Origin: Saprospiraceae bacterium
GTDB lineage: Bacteria; Bacteroidota; Bacteroidia; Chitinophagales; Saprospiraceae
NCBI GenBank assembly: GCA_007125435.1
Contig: SLDF01000324.1
Coordinates: 1-7,692 of the forward strand
Length of the DNA stretch: 7,692 nt
Reading direction: 5' to 3'
This document shows, in pieces, positions 7,419 through 7,692 of this stretch. Position 1 is the stretch's first letter. The number at the start of each line of letters is the position of its first letter. Both the position numbers and the translations under genes were made by a program. The notes below the pieces were generated by a model. It was not told where the DNA came from and ran no database searches. It worked only from the letters and a program-made list of their open reading frames with translations.

Positions 7419-7443
7419 CAAAAATAATCAATCACATAAACAA
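7419..7443 (-). promoter_or_regulatory. Candidate Bacteroidota-type -7 box before the barrel/S41 pair
   Basis: On the minus strand TATTTTTG (7426-7419) matches the Bacteroidota -7 consensus TAnnTTTG at every fixed position and lies six bases before the ATG at 7412. A TTG lies upstream (7443-7441), but only 14 bases away, shorter than the usual spacing of about 19. If the site is used, transcription would start at or inside the ATG, giving a leaderless message. In AT-rich DNA this may be chance. Confidence 0.25.
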
Positions 7444-7490
7444 TCTGGGCATTAATACGATCGAATGACTTTATCCGGTATTAAAATGCT

Positions 7491-7692
7491 TTGGGCATCA
7501 CCCTCCACTTCGTTACGGGTCGCTTTTAAGAGTCTGAAAACAGCCATCTTAATAATCCCAAGTCTTGCTTTTTTTGAGCGATATCTTCAATAAAAAATAC
7601 TTACGTAGCTATGGCTATGCGCGTATTTTTTATTCTTCGATCTCACTCAAAATAGCTGCGACTTAGATCATACGACGGCTATTTTCAGACTC
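7491..7692 (+). repeat. GC-rich intergenic repeat, second copy, interrupted and cut by window end
   Basis: The copy starts TTGGGCATCACCCTCC (7491-7506), identical to the start of the left copy. After a divergent spacer of ten bases (thirteen in the left copy) comes GGGTCGCTTTT (7517-7527), again identical. The left copy then continues directly with CAGACTCG. Here about 160 bases of palindromic DNA come first, and TTTTCAGACTC is reached only at 7682-7692, the last bases given. The rest of the repeat should lie beyond the window. It has the opposite orientation to the left copy. Confidence 0.65.
7530..7692. repeat. Long imperfect palindrome nested in the GC-rich repeat
   Basis: The left arm (7530-7600) and right arm (7623-7692) are about 70 bases each and pair along most of their length, roughly three positions in four by eye. 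The outermost 11 bases are exact, GAGTCTGAAAA (7530-7540) with TTTTCAGACTC (7682-7692). The innermost 12 are also exact, AATAAAAAATAC (7589-7600) with GTATTTTTTATT (7623-7634). Between them pair AGCC with GGCT, AAGTC with GACTT, and TTTTGAG with CTCAAAA. The 22-base centre contains a further small dyad, GTAGC-TATG-GCTA. No open frame or T-run is present. It fits a MITE-like or REP-like element, or a long hairpin RNA. The right end may continue past the window. Confidence 0.75.

Noticed and set aside
7035..7427. 130-codon open frame on the plus strand
   Set aside because: It lies entirely antisense to the barrel-like gene, and its product has no recognisable domain. The minus-strand frame has a signal peptide and a coupled downstream gene.

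Overview
The window looks like chromosomal DNA of a free-living Bacteroidota bacterium, probably of the Cytophagales type. The reasons are AT-leaning coding sequence, almost no Shine-Dalgarno signals, signal peptides ending in Ala-Gln or Ser-Gln, a TMTC-like membrane glycosyltransferase of a kind common in that phylum, and GC-rich intergenic repeats starting GGGCATCACCC that resemble known Bacteroidota repeats. The phylum is a fairly firm inference; anything narrower is a guess. No tRNA, rRNA, CRISPR array, transposase or phage gene is visible.

Layout. Bases 89-787 (minus strand) encode a small exported protein that looks like an outer-membrane beta-barrel. A divergent intergenic region of about 570 bases follows, holding a hairpin and a complete GC-rich repeat (about 1148-1290). 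On the plus strand come a TMTC-like, multi-pass O-mannosyltransferase-type protein with C-terminal TPRs (1360-3306), dprA six bases later (3313-4416), and, after a 102-base gap with hairpins, an exported alkaline phosphatase (4519-5592). Converging on it from the right is a minus-strand pair: an exported barrel-like protein (7412-6630) and an S41 tricorn-type peptidase, probably a lipoprotein (6630-5599). Their stop and start codons overlap by one base (TAATG). The right edge (7491-7692) carries a second copy of the GC-rich repeat, interrupted by a long imperfect palindrome and cut off by the window end.

How the genes work together. Five of the six proteins belong to the cell envelope: glycosylation at the inner membrane, a periplasmic phosphatase, a processing-type peptidase and two barrel-like proteins. 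DprA, the ssDNA-binding RecA loader of natural transformation, is the cytoplasmic exception. Only TMTC-like/dprA and barrel/S41 look like co-transcribed pairs; nothing ties all six into one pathway.

Most of the window is ordinary genes. The least ordinary part is the intergenic DNA. The two GC-rich repeats are related but differ at one point: where the left copy reads straight through CGCTTTTCAGACTC, the right copy has about 160 bases of imperfect palindrome that ends in that same TTTTCAGACTC. This looks like a small mobile or structured element nested in a repeat, or a cassette-like repeat that exists with and without a hairpin module.
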